From Crocodylus rhombifer (lineage: Eukaryota; Chordata; Crocodylia; Crocodylidae), in contig JAVSML010024327.1 of NCBI GenBank assembly GCA_038503035.1, forward strand, positions 248,001-312,000: 64,000 bases of DNA. Reading direction: 5' to 3'. The first letter of the stretch is position 1, and every line of letters begins with the position of its first letter. The translations under genes and the position numbers were made by a program. The notes under the pieces are model-generated. The model worked only from the letters and a program-made list of their open reading frames with translations, did not search any database and was not told the DNA's origin. Shown piece after piece: positions 32,405 to 44,420 of the stretch.

Positions 32405-33515
32405 GCTTTACTGAACAACTGTTTTCCCTCGGGCTTCACTCCCTTCAGCCTCCCAACACTGAACAAGGCTGAACAAGAGGCTTGTGCATGAAGAATGGCA
32501 TCTGCTGGGGTGGATTAAGGGACTAACTATACCACAGGTCTTGTCCTTCTGACGGTTTGGGGAGGGTCATTCTGCCATTATCTCCATCCCTTTCGTTCCC
32601 TTTATTCTACTTTATACTGGGAAAGGAGATGGTCCTATAATCCCACCATGGAACAATCCCAAATTCGATGCAAAGCCCCAGCAACAAATTCATCAAACAA
32701 ACTGAGCTAATATCAGGCAATACTTAAAGCAACAGCTTCACCATTCCTCTCATACCTTCAATCGCTGCAGTTTTTTTCCCCTCTACTTACTTTTGTTACC
32801 TCAAAGGATGTGATTCCACGATCCATTAAAACACACATCACTTCAATCACTTCATCGACTATTTAACTAATTTGACAAGGAAAATGACTGCTACCGGAGC
32901 AATTTGGCTATAAAAAAAAGTTAATGCAAAATGTTGACCCATTAAATTTAAGTCCATTTCAAATTAGCCTTAATACATTCAGCTTGTCTTAGGTCATCGT
33001 TTAAGCCTGCATGCCATGGCAGTAACAGGACTTACAAAATTATTCATAGTGAGGTCCTCTGTCTATGAAGTTTTGGGCTCTCAGTCTAGACAAGGAATCT
33101 TTGCTAAATGCCATCTCCTTGTCAAAGTACTCAAGACTTCTCTGTCCTGAGCTCAGTCGCTGGGCTTCCCCCTAGCTGTGCCTCCCTATGCCTCTCTAAG
33201 GCATACTTTCCCTTAAACGTATCCCTCAGGGCTTCTCTCCATTTGTGATCCTAGGCCCCCCATAGTGTCTTAGGGGCTTCAATTGCGGTCCCCAGTTGTC
33301 CCCATAGCTACACATTATGACTCACAGATGTCACTCAATTGCAATTCCATAAAGTCCCCAGCCCAACCAACAGATTTGGCCTATCAGGCCTTAAACCCTT
33401 GTGCAAGCTTCAGTTTTCCTGGCTTTGGCCCTTTTTCTCTAGCTGAGACCCTCAGCCCTGGCCCATTTTCTTAGACCTCATCTCCCCAGTTGCAGCCCCT
33501 CACATCCCTGTCCAG
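32405..33515. other. Unassigned, mostly repeat-free DNA
   Basis: AT-rich, apparently unique sequence to about 33050, then pyrimidine-rich. No frame with coding character. A candidate for conserved non-coding DNA by texture only. Confidence 0.35.
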
Positions 33516-33520
33516 AGCAG

Positions 33521-34120
33521 TAGGGCTGTGCGAGGCTTCAGACTGTGCTTCAGATCCAGAGAAGCTTTGGACACTTTGGCGTCTGAAGCAGCATGTCTGG
33601 ATCGAAGCGCTGGCTTTGTTAGGCTTTCCAAACTCCTTTGGAAAAGCTTCAGAGCCTCTTCAGAGATCCGTCCATTGGGTATAATGGGGAATCAATGAAA
33701 TATCTATAGCGTTGTTGTTTTTTTGTCTGATCTGGATGAAACTTGCAGAATGGGTAGCCTCTGCTAAGAGCATGAATCTTGCCAAGTTTAAGAATATCAG
33801 TGCAGGGTTTCAGGGGGAACTGTATCCCAAATTCTTGAAAGCAAAACTCATGTCACATCTATGTATTACAAAAGGGGGGGGGTGAAAACTGCAGAGGTGG
33901 TAGCCCCTGCTCAGGCCACAAAGCCTGCCCAGTTTCAAGAAGATAGATGAATAGCTTTGAAGGGAAATGCATCTCAAGCTGCAGACAAGCAAAACTCATG
34001 ACGTGGCTGACTCTGTAAGGAGGTAGGTGAAGGAGGGTTCTGAGGCCCTGCACCCCTAGCTGCTGACAGACAAAACTCGTGACATGGGTGCTCGTGCAAC
34101 TGACTGTGTCTGTCTTGGGG
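33521..34120. mobile_element. TAGGG-type DNA transposon copy, right end uncertain
   Basis: The left end TAGGGCTGTGCGAGGCTTC is close to the 12510 element's TAGGGCTGCGTGAAGCTTC, so the two share a terminus type. The interior is different: the block 'ttgccaagtttaagaat' near 33780 recurs as 'ctgcccagtttcaagaa' near 33925, and 'gcaaaactcatg' occurs at 33841 and 33988, with 'caaaactcgtgac' at about 34070. The inner part is therefore built from two or three diverged tandem units of about 140-150 bp. 'gcacccctagctgctg' near 34050 may be part of a terminal repeat. No matching target duplication was found. Confidence 0.55.
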
Positions 34121-34189
34121 CAGTTGATTGTCTGTATTGATTATTTCCTCTCCTTACTCTGTGGTTTTGTAGGTGCTAATCCTTGCTAA

Positions 34190-35560
34190 TTAATGAGTCA
34201 ATGAGCAATGATTAATGCTTTTATACGGTTGTAGCTGGCAAGAGCTACAACTCTTTGCGTGGCCTCCAAACCATCCCCACAGCCACAACCTGGGTGTCAG
34301 GTAAGAATAAACACAAAAGAGAAACCACTGGTTTGCAACTGCAACATAAACCCTGCCTTGGGTCTCTCTCAGCTGCTGCACTCCTACCCTGAGGAGCTGG
34401 CTTGTTCCCTCAGCCTCCATGGTATCTCCCTTAGTCTCTGGCAGTCAGCTCCGTCCACCACTCCTCTCCCTGCAGCTGGCAGGCATAGACTAACTGTCCA
34501 AACTTATATGCTGGGCTTATATGCATCTAAGCTTCACCTCCTTCCAGTCACCTGCCCACATTCGAAGATGAGCCCAGGGGTTTCTGCTCAGCCTAATGAA
34601 CAGTTGGCTTCCCCTGCCTTGTGATCTCCCTAGCTGCTCAACCATCTCAGGCTTCAGCATTTGATTCTCTGTTGCCTTGGGGTCCCCTCTTTTCCCTCCT
34701 GCTCCCCCTCCCCTGGAGTTCCCAGGGTTGGGGTTGCCTCTGATATACTTCCAAAATAAAATTTTCTGTCTTGAGCCACAGACTGTACAAAAGACATTAC
34801 AAGCTGTGTAATTAATTCAGCACCAGTAATTATTAAAAGAAGAGGAGGGTTTGACACTGCCCTTACATTTCCCTTAAGGATGGGTGAACCATAAGTTACA
34901 AATCACAGCTATTGCAGGCAAGCAAACTCTTGGGGGTTGTGCATCAAACTCTCTCTCTCTCTCAGGATCCTGATGCATGCCCGGATAGTTTGGAGCTGAA
35001 GGACTGGAAATCAATGCTTGCTGAATAAAGTAAAGGTAACATGTGAAGTGAGGCCAGAGGAACTGCTCTGCGGTCCTCTGCATTAGGATGGGTGAGGCCT
35101 GACCATATCGAGAGGCTGCCTCTGGATTTGCTTAAGACCTGAAGGAATGTACAAAAAAACAGTATCACAGCAGCAGCCAGTGCTGAATTTGCCTTTTTAC
35201 GAGTCAGAGGCCAAAAAAGAAAAAAATGACAGGCGGTGAGAAGGATGCTGTTTTACTCACAGTAGGGAGTCCTGAGGAACCATGAGGGGCATAGCACTGA
35301 GCAGAAGGCAGGAGTGCAGCACCCTCATTGTACAAAGAGCTGAAATGGAAATGAGGACACTAGCCACAGGCGGGGGTGAGCAATCCTCCCAGGGAAACTT
35401 CCCACCAGACATTAAAAGGATAAGGAGATCATCCATATTGGTGCAAAGGGATTCAAATGCATGAGGGCCATAGCGACTCATGCTTTGGGGCACAGGCCAC
35501 CCCTTAGCTTCTTGAGACGAGGAAGCGATTTTGCATTCAGAGTATATACCACATAACCGC
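34190..35560. other. Unassigned DNA with a short TC repeat
   Basis: A (TC)n run lies at about 34949-34966. No gene or recognised family otherwise. Confidence 0.4.
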
Positions 35561-35571
35561 GTGAGCACGCT

Positions 35572-35635
35572 TAGACCTACCTCTGAGGCATCAGGTAGGG
35601 GTCATCTTCAAGCATAGGATGCCAACCTAAAAGAC
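35572..35635 (+). repeat. L3-type LINE 3' fragment
   Basis: 'cctctgaggcatcaggtaggggtcatcttcaagcataggatgcc' in pieces corresponds to the L3-group 3' end ('cctctgaagcatctgg...aggatgc'). It is short but orderly. Confidence 0.4.
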
Positions 35636-36034
35636 AGGACGGAGCCAATTAGGTTTCATGGGTCCTGTCCCACTCTTTACGTATAATACTTAGAGCACTA
35701 TCCCTGGCTGCTTGTTCCTTCCTGATTAATACCTCATTAGTCATCAATAAAAGCCTATAACTCACTCCAAGAACTCGATCCAGATTAATCAGGACCTGTG
35801 TAAATGTCTTAAAGACTTGGAAGCAGGCTTATGACTCAGCTGTCATTAGCAAAAGCAGTCAAGAGCTTGCCAATGTCTGCTATGAGTCAAACTTACCCAC
35901 ATGGGTTCTCATCCCATGTGTCCCCATTCACCTGTGGCCAATCTAACCCCTCAGAGATGTTTGAATAACTCCTTTGGCTGAGAAAAGTAATTAAAAGAAA
36001 TGGGGAAATGACAGATGAGCCTCCTCCCATTAAA

Positions 36035-36108
36035 ACCAATAGGAAATTGGTTGGACTAGATGACCTCATGAAGTCCCTTCCAACCCCCATTTTCTATGAT
36101 TCTACAAT
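36035..36108 (+). repeat. CR1 3' end fragment
   Basis: 'ttggactagatgacctcatgaagtcccttccaaccccc' is the CR1 3' terminus, followed by the tail 'ttctatgattctaca'. Only about 75 bp remain. The tail type (ATTCTATG) differs from the TTCATAGA tails of the long copies, so this is another subfamily. Confidence 0.8.
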
Positions 36109-37300
36109 GCTGAATTGTTTGGTTGCCTTTGGTGAGAGCACAATTAGTCAGAGTTAACAGTGAGCTACACGAATTGGACCCTAGCTTGCTATCTGCCAGG
36201 CAAACCCACCCAGGGAACAGAAGTCCTTGCCCCAAAGGGCTTATGACTAGAGCTGTTCACAAACTTTCAGCAAAATACTTCATTTGTCCAAATATCCTGG
36301 CTTGTCAAAGCTGAAATGTCTTGCAAAGATCATTTGTTTATGACAAAGTCCTAGCAGAAGTCACAGCCCCTGAGAACCCATCTTTTGAGTGACGGGGAAA
36401 CTGGACTTCCAAGCTCCCAGCTCCTTACCCGGTCAGCTTCCACTTCTCCAGCTCATGTCTCCAGAGGCAGCCAGGCTTCCAGGGCTTTCTGCTTCCTGAC
36501 CCTCCCAGCTAAACTACCACAGTGCTGGGTCCCCAGTACACCCAGAGTCTCCAGCTCTGGGACAGGCTGACAAATGCATCATCTGAGCACAGAAGCACAA
36601 TTCCTTTTTGCAGTGTCTTTTCAAAACGTTGCAAGCTTGGCCTGAATAGCAATGAAACCCAATTCCAAAAGATTGAAACAGACTGCAAAATGGAGTTTCT
36701 TCTTCTGCTCACCTGTATAATGTAAAGGTTGAGACATGCTATCTGGAAGAGAAACAGCCCTTCTATAGAGAGAGAAAATACAATGGTTTACTTTAATTTC
36801 ATGAAATTAACTTGAAATTAGTTTTTCAACCAATTTAGTTCAAATGCCTATGTAGTCACGCATTTAGATGCAAATGAAAGTGGCTTATTTCCATTTAGCT
36901 TCTAGCTGACCCTAAGTCACTTAACCTCACCTGAAATGAGACTGGTTTAAACAGAAATAAGAGTGTCCATTGAGGGATCTGCACTGATTTCACCAAAAGA
37001 AGTTGAGGACACACCTTTCTATAAATTGGTACAAGTTCTTTAAGTATCGTGGGTATTCGTGCGTATGCGTGCATGCACAAAATTGAGTCATGTAAGGGAA
37101 AGAAGAAAAGCCAAAAAATTAGGCAGACGTTTTCAGAATGGACCAGGTCGCATATGTAATATTTAATAAATCGGTAGCCACAATCTCAGCTTGCCATCTT
37201 CTACATGCAGTATGGCCAGACAAAGAGGTTAGAGCAGGCCAGATAAATATCCAAGACCCTTGTTTTACTGCAGCTGTTGCTAAGGGAATTTTTTCTCTTC

Positions 37301-37321
37301 TTTTTTTTTTTTTTTTTTTTT
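37301..37321. repeat. Poly-T run, 21 bases
   Basis: An uninterrupted T run follows 'attttttctcttc'. It has no retrotransposon-like flank that I recognise. Confidence 0.9.
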
Positions 37322-38441
37322 GGTATTTACTGCTGAGATGTCGATGTCTCGCCTGCTACAGAACTAAGCTGTCACTGCCATTTCCAAGGGAAAAGTCTAT
37401 TTTTTTGTGTGTTATTTTCATTTTTTCCCCTCCAAGTCAATTCATTTAGCTGATAGGAAGACCTAGTTCATGTTTCATATATTGCCTTTTTTTAATGTAA
37501 GGCATTAGCAAGAATGACAATTTAGCACTGATCCTGAGAAAGGACATGGCAAATGTCTTTATGGCAAGATAAATCCAGCGTAGCATGAGCAGACAAATTT
37601 CCACCACATTTCCATTCTGATTATGCGGCTACTCGGAAATCTAGATAGCTTGTTTAAGTCATCAATCTAGTGGGTTCAATGCCGTGGAAATTACAAGGCA
37701 GCTCTGCCTTACAGGACTTTCGGCATTGTATCTTTCTGTGCTGATTTGAATTCTTATATGCTGAAGGTGGGAGAAATTAGAGGGTTACATTTTGTAGGGT
37801 TTGTGTCATAATTCATAGAAAGCTGGCGCTCAATTTTCAATTCATTTGTGATTCTGAAAGGGCATAATGAATTCTGAAAAGGATGTCTTTTCTTCTGTCA
37901 GTAGTAAATCTAGTCTTTAGGAGAGCTGAGATCTCTACTTGTTTTATTATTAAATTTTTGAGATAGCGGGATGTGTGGGACTCTATAACTGTCAATTTCC
38001 CATCATGAAAGCAATACTTGGGGAAGAAGCACGGCATGAAGCTTTTTTCTCAGAGCTTGTTCTGATTTTTCAGAAGTGCTACAAGTTCTCAGTTTGGAGC
38101 CCTTAGATGAAAAATGTAACTGTAATATTATTGGCAGGCACAAAATGGGAAATGAAACATAGCCTTACAAATTCTGTTTAAAGATATGTATATGTAGCTA
38201 TACTTGTAGGAAAAAAAAAAGTTCTTAATTGCAGTGCAGATACTTTTATCCCCACCAAACTCAGTAGCTTTTTGGGGGGGGTGGGACAGAAAGGGGGCAG
38301 GTCTTCCGGCTAGAATCATTAGATACAAGACTGCTTCTTACAACGGTACTCATCCAAGGTAACAGAAACTTTGTGCGCCAATAAAGGATGTTACTGTATC
38401 CACCAGTATTTGTAATTCTGGGGATAAATTTGGGAAAAAAA

Positions 38442-38552
38442 ATATATAGATAGATATATATATCTATATCTATCTCTCTATCTAGCTATCTATCGATCTA
38501 TATATATATATATATATATACACACACATACACACACACACACACACACATA
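38442..38552. repeat. Compound microsatellite (TATC/TA/CA)
   Basis: ATAG/TATC units at about 38447-38495 pass into an uninterrupted TA run at 38498-38520 and then a CA run at 38521-38550. Confidence 0.95.
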
Positions 38553-39423
38553 TGCTTTAAGAGCTTTTAGACTTAACATTTATTGTACGGTGCCTTTGGA
38601 GAGAAGAAACAATACTGTGTTTCATTTTAAACACAGCTTGATAAAAAAAAGAAGTGACATTTTCATAAACTTGTGGCAAAACCTTTCTCCCCCCTTGCTT
38701 TCTAAGTTTGAATTTTCAGAATTTCAAAAGTTAAATATTTAAAACCTCCAAAATTTTACAGGCTTAAATACAGCCAAGAACCCGAGAACACTGTTGCAGG
38801 GTTTTTTTCTATTTAAAAATTCTGCATCTTTAATTGTCTATCTCTAAGCCAACTATGCAGCCATCCCAATAAAACATAACGTCCTGAGAAAGCCTTGCCT
38901 CTTGCGTGTCAACATTCAAAGCATTTCAACTGACTAATTTTAGACACTAGCTCCCCACCCCCTTACCAAGACCCCCACCTATAAGACCTGGTATGCAGGC
39001 AGGTAGTGGTTTCATGCCAAGCCACGTTGCTGTTTATTGGTGAAAACTCTGCTTTCCATGTAATGAGCATAAAGTCTGTTCCTGGCAGCAGGAGCAGAGC
39101 GGTTTCTGTTCCCAAAGATCCGGTGTAACCCTGACAGGATCTTGCAGGATCTTTTTGATGGCCATCCTAAAGTCAATAGATAAAGTCAGCGATATGAATC
39201 AAAGCATTGCCACTTCATTCAGTTCATCTAGTGTGACTGCAGTCTGCAAAGAGATCTGAAAGGTGGTTTCCAGGGAACTTGTATCTGCTCGCAGTGACAA
39301 AGAGTATCGTGCCCATTCCAAGAGCAACAGTCCTGCCTGACACCTGCACTGAAGACCAGGATGAGAAGTCCTCTGGGGAAGAGATGACCCTTACAGTGGG
39401 TTTGGCTGACTATATATGAGATA

Positions 39424-39545
39424 GAAGAGTAAATGTTTTCGCTCTGAGCCTTCAAGAGGCCGAGAAGCGATAAAACTGATAAGAACAGATTGAAGAGTAA
39501 ATGTTTTCACTCGATCTGAGCCTTCAAGAGGCCGAGAAGTGATAT
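39424..39545 (+). repeat. Tandem duplication, period 68 bp
   Basis: 'gaagagtaaatgttttc' followed by 'ctgagccttcaagaggccgagaag' and 'gata' occurs at 39424-39472 and again at 39492-39545. The second copy has a 3-base insertion (GAT) and two substitutions. The copies look recent compared with the surrounding transposons. Confidence 0.9.
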
Positions 39546-39949
39546 ACTATACTACACAGAGCCACACTTCTGATTTGCTATCCCAAATTCAGCCCAGATG
39601 GGTATCTGGAAGCCTTCCAGCAGCCTCTCTGCCCTGAGTTGGTGGAACATCACTGGGGTTTCCAGGGCCAATTTTCAAATCCTACTGGGAGCAGATCACT
39701 AATGGTGGCTTCTTCATTCATGGACGTATGGCGACCTTAAGGCTGCAACTCAAAATAAGTAGAGATGGTAAATACAGGCTGGCGTCTTGTCCTTAGCTTG
39801 AACGGTTCAGCAAGGTAGCACAGATTGAAAGCAGAGATTTGGCCTTTACTTGGAATCTCCTGGCCTCTCTCATCTTGTTACAAGCTTAATACATTTTAAG
39901 GTAGCTTCTGAATTGGTTTTGGCATTGTAGGACTCAGAGATTAGCCGGA

Positions 39950-40065
39950 CCCAGTAGTCATGCTATTTATGGCGGTAGTGCTGAGCTATTTCAAGCAGAG
40001 AGGAGAGAGCAACAGTGCTAGGTGCTACACAGAGAATTCACAAAGAGCACAATCCCTCCCCAGGC
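39950..40065 (+). repeat. Ancient LINE/SINE 3'-type relic
   Basis: 'cagtgctaggtgctacacagagaattcacaaagagcacaatccctcccc' in pieces matches the widespread amniote relic with 'gtgctaggcgctgtacaaac...cagtccctgcccc'. The family name is uncertain (L3- or AmnSINE-like). Confidence 0.4.
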
Positions 40066-40264
40066 AATTCTGAATCTACCTGTCAGACAGGACGCAATGC
40101 ATTAGGGGAGGTTATCAGATAAATGAGAGAGGAGGTGAGAGGGTGGATGCAACAACAATACAAATAGGATTGGACTGAGAAGCATTATGAATTTTTACAA
40201 GGACTTTCTTTCCAGTGTGTTAGAAGTGGCACAGGAGAAAGTGTGGGAGGTGTGTGAAAGTCAC

Positions 40265-40391
40265 ACAGGGTGCATCTACATGAGATGTTTACTGCGGAGT
40301 AGACTATTTGGCTCTGCAGGAAACATCTGATGTCTACATGTGAGGCCGTATTAGGCGGCAGGAAATAGATTCACTCCACAGCAGGGTGGAA
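40265..40391 (-). mobile_element. DNA element, first half, split by a CR1
   Basis: 'gggtgcatctacatgagatgtttactgc' starts one end of the same element as at 63155-63648, there in reverse orientation and complete ('gggcatgtctacctgag-acagctactgc' on the minus strand). The match continues through 'aggccgtattaggcggcagg' to about 40391, where the CR1 starts. The second half resumes at 41791. Confidence 0.7.
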
Positions 40392-41790
40392 TCACTGAAT
40401 CACAGAAAATGAGGGTCTGAAGGGACCTCAGGAGGTCACATCTAGTCCAATCCCCTGCTCAAAGTAAGACCAGCCCCAACTAGATCATCCCAGCCAAAGC
40501 TTTGTCTAGCCGGGTTTTGAAAACCTCCACGGATGGAGCATCCACCACCTCTCTGGGTAACCTTAGAGTGCTTTACCACCCTCCTAGTGAGAAAATTCTT
40601 CCTAATATCTAACCCAAACTTCCCTTGCTGCAACTTGAGCCCATGGCTCCTTGTTCTGTCATCTGCCCCCACTGAGAGCAGTCCAGCTCCATCCTCTTTT
40701 GAACTCTCTTCAGGTAGCTGGAGGCTGCTATTAAATTGCCTCTCTGTTTCCTCTTCTCTAAACTAAATAAACCCAGTTCCCTCAGCCTCTCCTTACAAGT
40801 CATGTCCTCCCGCCACCCCACCATTTTTGCTGCCCTCCACTGGGCTCTCTCCAATTTGTTCACATCCTTTCTGTAGTGGGGGGCCCAAAACTGGACACAA
40901 TACTCCAGATGTGGCCTCACCAGTGCTGAATGGAGGAGAATAATCACTTCCCTGGACCTACTGGCAACACACCTACCAATATAGCCCAGGATGTCATTCG
41001 CCTTCTTGCCAACAAGGGCACACTGCTGGCTCATATTCAGCTTATTGTCCCCTGTAACCCCCAGGTCCTTCTCTGCAGAGTTGCTGCCCAGCCTGTCACC
41101 CCCAGCCTGTCCTGGTACATGGGACTGTTTCATCTTAAGTGCAGGACTTTGCACTTGTCTTTGTTGAACCTCATAAGATTTCTTTTGGTCCAATCCTCCA
41201 ACTTATCAAGGTAACTCTGAATCCTTGCCTTACTCTCCAGCATATCTACTACTCCCTGCAGTTTGGTGTCATCTGCAAACTTGCTGGGGGTGCCCTCTAT
41301 ATCATCTTCCAGGTCGTTGATGAAGACATTGAACCAAACTGACCCCAGGACTGACCCCTGAGGCACTCCACTTGATACCAGCTGCCAACTCAACATCAAG
41401 TCATTGATTACTATCCTCTGAGCCTGATGCTCCAGCCAGTTTTCTATCCACCTGACAGTCCACTCATCCAGCCCATACTTCCTTGCTGGCTAAAATCAAG
41501 GTACATCACATCCAGTGATCTCCCTGCATCCATAGAGCCAGTCACCTTGTCATAGGAGGCAATCAGGTTGGTCAGGCATGACTCGCCCCTAGTGAATCCA
41601 TACTGACTGTTCCTAATCACCTTCTCCTCCAAGTGCTTAGAAATGGATTCATTGAGGATCCACTCCATGACTTTTCCAGGCACAGAAGTGTGGCTGACCT
41701 GGGTCCTCCTTTTTCCATTTCTTAAATATGGGCACAAGGTTTGCCTTTCTCCAATAATCCAGGACCCCTCCTGATCCCATGAGTTTTCAA
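40391..41790 (-). mobile_element. CR1 LINE fragment, about 1.4 kb, diverged
   Basis: The 3' end lies at 40391 with the CR1 end block ('gaagggacctcaggaggtcacatctagtcc' in antisense). The RT region is broken into three frames: 41444-41790, 41130-41399 (containing VPQGSVLG and an intact FADD box) and 40609-41193 (containing [10 protein letters not shown] and [18 protein letters not shown]). This copy is clearly older than the ones at 6.8 and 49.7 kb. The 5' edge is set where the split DNA element resumes ('tacttgtaaatac'). Confidence 0.88.
40609..41750 (-). pseudogene. CR1 ORF2 reverse transcriptase, multiply frameshifted
   Basis: Reading leftward from about 41700: a part with NSQYGFTRGESCLTNLIA and VMYLDFS (motif A) closes near 41444; [14 protein letters not shown], then FADDTKL (catalytic box) occupies 41130-41399 in another frame; and [33 protein letters not shown] and [22 protein letters not shown] occupy 40609-41060. 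The endonuclease is missing. The catalytic residues survive, but at least two frameshifts and several stops separate the parts. Confidence 0.85.
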
Positions 41791-42125
41791 GGTACTTGTA
41801 AATACAAGTACAATCCTGCTGTGGATATTTTTCACTCTGCCACACTGCACATGTAGACACTGACTGCCTGAAGGTAGCCCTGCACTGGAGCACACTTGTG
41901 CCCTGACCAGCCCCTCCACAGCATGTTGAGCTAGGTTGGAACAGCCCCAGGCTGACAGGCTGACCCCCCTGAATCCCTGTGAGCCAGGGCTGCTCTGACC
42001 CAGCTCAATGTGAGGTGGTCCCAGGTGCACGTGTAAACATGGCACCCAGGAGCAATAAACTTTGGGGCAAACCAGAGTTTCCGTTTCATCTTAATAGCAC
42101 AAGTAGACACACCTGCAAATTAGTC
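41791..42125 (-). mobile_element. DNA element, second half, split by a CR1
   Basis: 'tgcactggagcacacttgtgccc', 'ccacagcatgttgagct', 'gcaataaactttggggcaaa' and 'agtagacacacc' occur in the same order in the reverse complement of 63155-63400. Both halves together reconstruct the outline of the element at 63155-63648, only in the other orientation. No transposase is present. Confidence 0.7.
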
Positions 42126-42440
42126 CATACGGCCCATCCCTGGCTACATAGGGTTGTACCCAGTGACTACTACTCTATCCAGTCAATGCAATTTAAGATT
42201 TAAAAGAGCTCAAATTTAAATCATGTCTCCAGACACCCCAAATCTGACAGAAAGTGGAGCTCCATATGAAGAATGTAAAACAGACGCAACAAAAACTAGT
42301 TTTAGCGGTCTCAATTATAGGTCTTTTTTCAGTTCTTTTGGAGACTATGCTACTCTGTGAGATCTTCCGTCTGCATGCAACCAAGTTTTTCCCATGCATA
42401 TTTTACCCCCTTATTAGGGTAAAATCTATTTGCTTCAAGA

Positions 42441-42905
42441 GAGGATAAGGAGGCTATGAAAAGACACACTGAAGCATTAGTGCTGAGTACATGGGGGCCC
42501 CAGGGTCATGGCCTGCCTTGGGAAGAGAGCGTCCAGGGCCCAAACTAAAGGAAAATTACATAATATTTCTATATTATTTAATGTGATAAAAGAAGGGTTC
42601 AGTTATGTTGAGCATGCTGGATATAAGGCGATGTGCTTAGAAACAATGACTGAGGTCCTGTGCTATTACCAGGGATTCGGGTTTTCTGTTTACTGCAGAA
42701 AAATGCAGATTTTCTTCTTTAACAGAGAAAAATGCAGGAAACTCGGGGTTTCCCCTTGCAGGCTGGCAGAGTTCCTGCTTGGGGCTGGAGGGAGCAGGGA
42801 GGGCAACTAGAGGCAAGGAGCTCCATGTGCATGCACACATGCATGTGGCAGGCAAGCAGCGGTGGGGAACAGTCCCCTCCAGGTGTCTATAGGGGTAGAC
42901 TTATT
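42441..42905 (+). repeat. Direct repeat, first copy
   Basis: This copy starts 'gaggataaggaggctatgaaaagacac' and stays alignable with 44421-44850 for about 450 bp, including 'attagtgctgagtacatgggggccc', 'attacataatatttc', 'gctggatataaggcgatgtgc', 'gagctattaccag'-like and 'catgcacacatgcatgtggca' blocks. Identity is roughly four in five by eye. The centre has an inverted pair around GCAGA/CTGC ('ctgcagaaaaatgcagattttc'). Confidence 0.85.
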
Positions 42906-42959
42906 AGACCCTCTAATAATACGTATCTTTACCACATCATATAGTTTCTCTTGGTATTC

Positions 42960-43300
42960 AGTGATGACAGATCTTTTTCCACCTCAAAAAAAAAAGCGCC
43001 TATCAGGTAACTTGGGGAACTTTTACGTGTGGTCTGGTGATGGGGGGTGGGGGCAGTGCTTTAATTAGAGCAACTCCAAGAGCCACTGTAATTAAAGTTC
43101 CACAGCATCTTGTGTATCGGCATCTCTGCGCTTCAAAATGATGGTGGTGGGGCCATTTGACAAGCTTTAGATAAGGCACCCCCACTGCATTTTGAAGCAT
43201 GAGAACATTGATACATGAGACACTGGATGAAGTGCAGTAATTATCACGCATCAGAACAGCCTCCATGCTCGTATACAAGCACCCTTGGCTTGACACACTT
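42960..43300. other. Unassigned, possibly a degraded MITE
   Basis: 'ctttaattagagcaactccaagag' and 'taattaaagttcc' form a weak inverted pair near 43050-43100. Nothing else is assigned. Confidence 0.25.
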
Positions 43301-43394
43301 GGGCCTGTTTTAATTATCCACCTTCTACCTACAGAGGTTCTGAAATGTTCAGAGAAGATCCCCAGGTTCGAATTTGAACCTAGCTAAATTCAAG

Positions 43395-43485
43395 CATCAG
43401 AGGTACTTGACTTTTGGAACAGCTTGCCAACAGAAATGTTGGAGTCAGGACCACTTGAAACCTTAAATCAAAAATGGCTATCTTC
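43395..43485 (+). repeat. CR1/L2-group LINE relic
   Basis: 'tttggaacagcttgccaacagaaatgttgg' in pieces resembles the plus-strand CR1/L2 3' coding end ('tggaacagcctgcc...gtggt'). It is short and low in certainty. Confidence 0.4.
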
Positions 43486-43739
43486 CGAGGAGTTATGCTG
43501 TGATTCAAGCACAAGTTATGGTGTATAATTCAGGGACCACTGGGTAAAATTCTCTGGCCTATGGTGTGCACATGTCCAATATAAATGGCCATAATCTTTC
43601 CTTCTGGTCTGGAAGAACCATTAACATAACACAAAGCCTAGTTTAAAGGTATGTATTGCATTCTGAATATATTTATATTTGCCCTTTGCTACAATTACCC
43701 ATTTTCCTTGTATCTCAGATATCAACCACCATTTGTTTG

Positions 43740-43905
43740 TTTATTTTAACCATCATTATTACTCACATTATCACAACATATAGAAATCACAGTTATGGGA
43801 AAGGAGCCGTCTGTACTAGGTGCAGTGGAAATGCAAAACACAGATGGTCCTTGCCACGAAGTCTATGATGGGAGGCAACAGCTGTCTCTCTGTACCTGTG
43901 TAGAC
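43740..43905 (+). repeat. Ancient LINE/SINE 3'-type relic, second copy of the 39950 type
   Basis: 'gtactaggtgcagtggaaatgcaaaacacagatggtccttgcc' in pieces matches the same family pattern as at 39950-40065 (lariat of 'ctaggtgc...aaacac...gtccttgcc'). Confidence 0.45.
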
Positions 43906-43909
43906 AAGC

Positions 43910-44418
43910 AGATAGGGAAAATCAAAGACAAACAATGAGACCGTGGTTGTCAGGCTTATAGATAAGGCTGCCGGTGTGCTGAGAATGCACACCTATGTCC
44001 AGTTATTTGTACACATGGAGAAGGACGGTTGCAAGGAGGGTTTTTGAAGGAGAACAATGAAGTCACTTTGCAGATAGTGTCAGGGAGCACTTCTCAGGTC
44101 CGAAGAAAAGCTGAAGCTGGCTGTTTGAAAATGGAACGAGAGGACATGGAGATTTGGCATTGAGGGCAAGTCATTCGCTGGAGCTGAACTTTAGCTACTT
44201 TGAATGGGAGCTGATGAGACTGGTCTTGGAAGTTAAGAGAAAAGACTTATGTCATGGAGAAGGGAGAGCTGCTGGGGGTAGAAGCAAAGGGGCTGACACG
44301 CTGGCAGAGTAATTTGAAGCAGCGGGTTGAATGTTTGCATTGTCAAGGTCAGGGAGGGAGAGAAGTCTGTTTCCTAATCAAGTTCAGAGATGAGGAGAGC
44401 CTGAGTGAGAATTTCAGG
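43910..44418. other. Unassigned DNA between the two direct repeats
   Basis: Purine-rich, probably unique sequence. No gene is seen. Confidence 0.4.
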
Positions 44419-44420
44419 GG

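Larger units (their letters stand above)
36115..39420. other. Repeat-poor AT-rich stretch
   Basis: Over 3.3 kb I find no transposon except a weak 'gtccttgccccaaagggctt' relic near 36220, a T21 run and one microsatellite (listed separately). The stretch 37600-37900 has a unique, balanced texture. No exon-like frame is visible. Confidence 0.4.

Noticed and set aside
38442..38552. CRISPR or satellite array
   Set aside because: It is a plain compound microsatellite without spacers; the window is vertebrate DNA.
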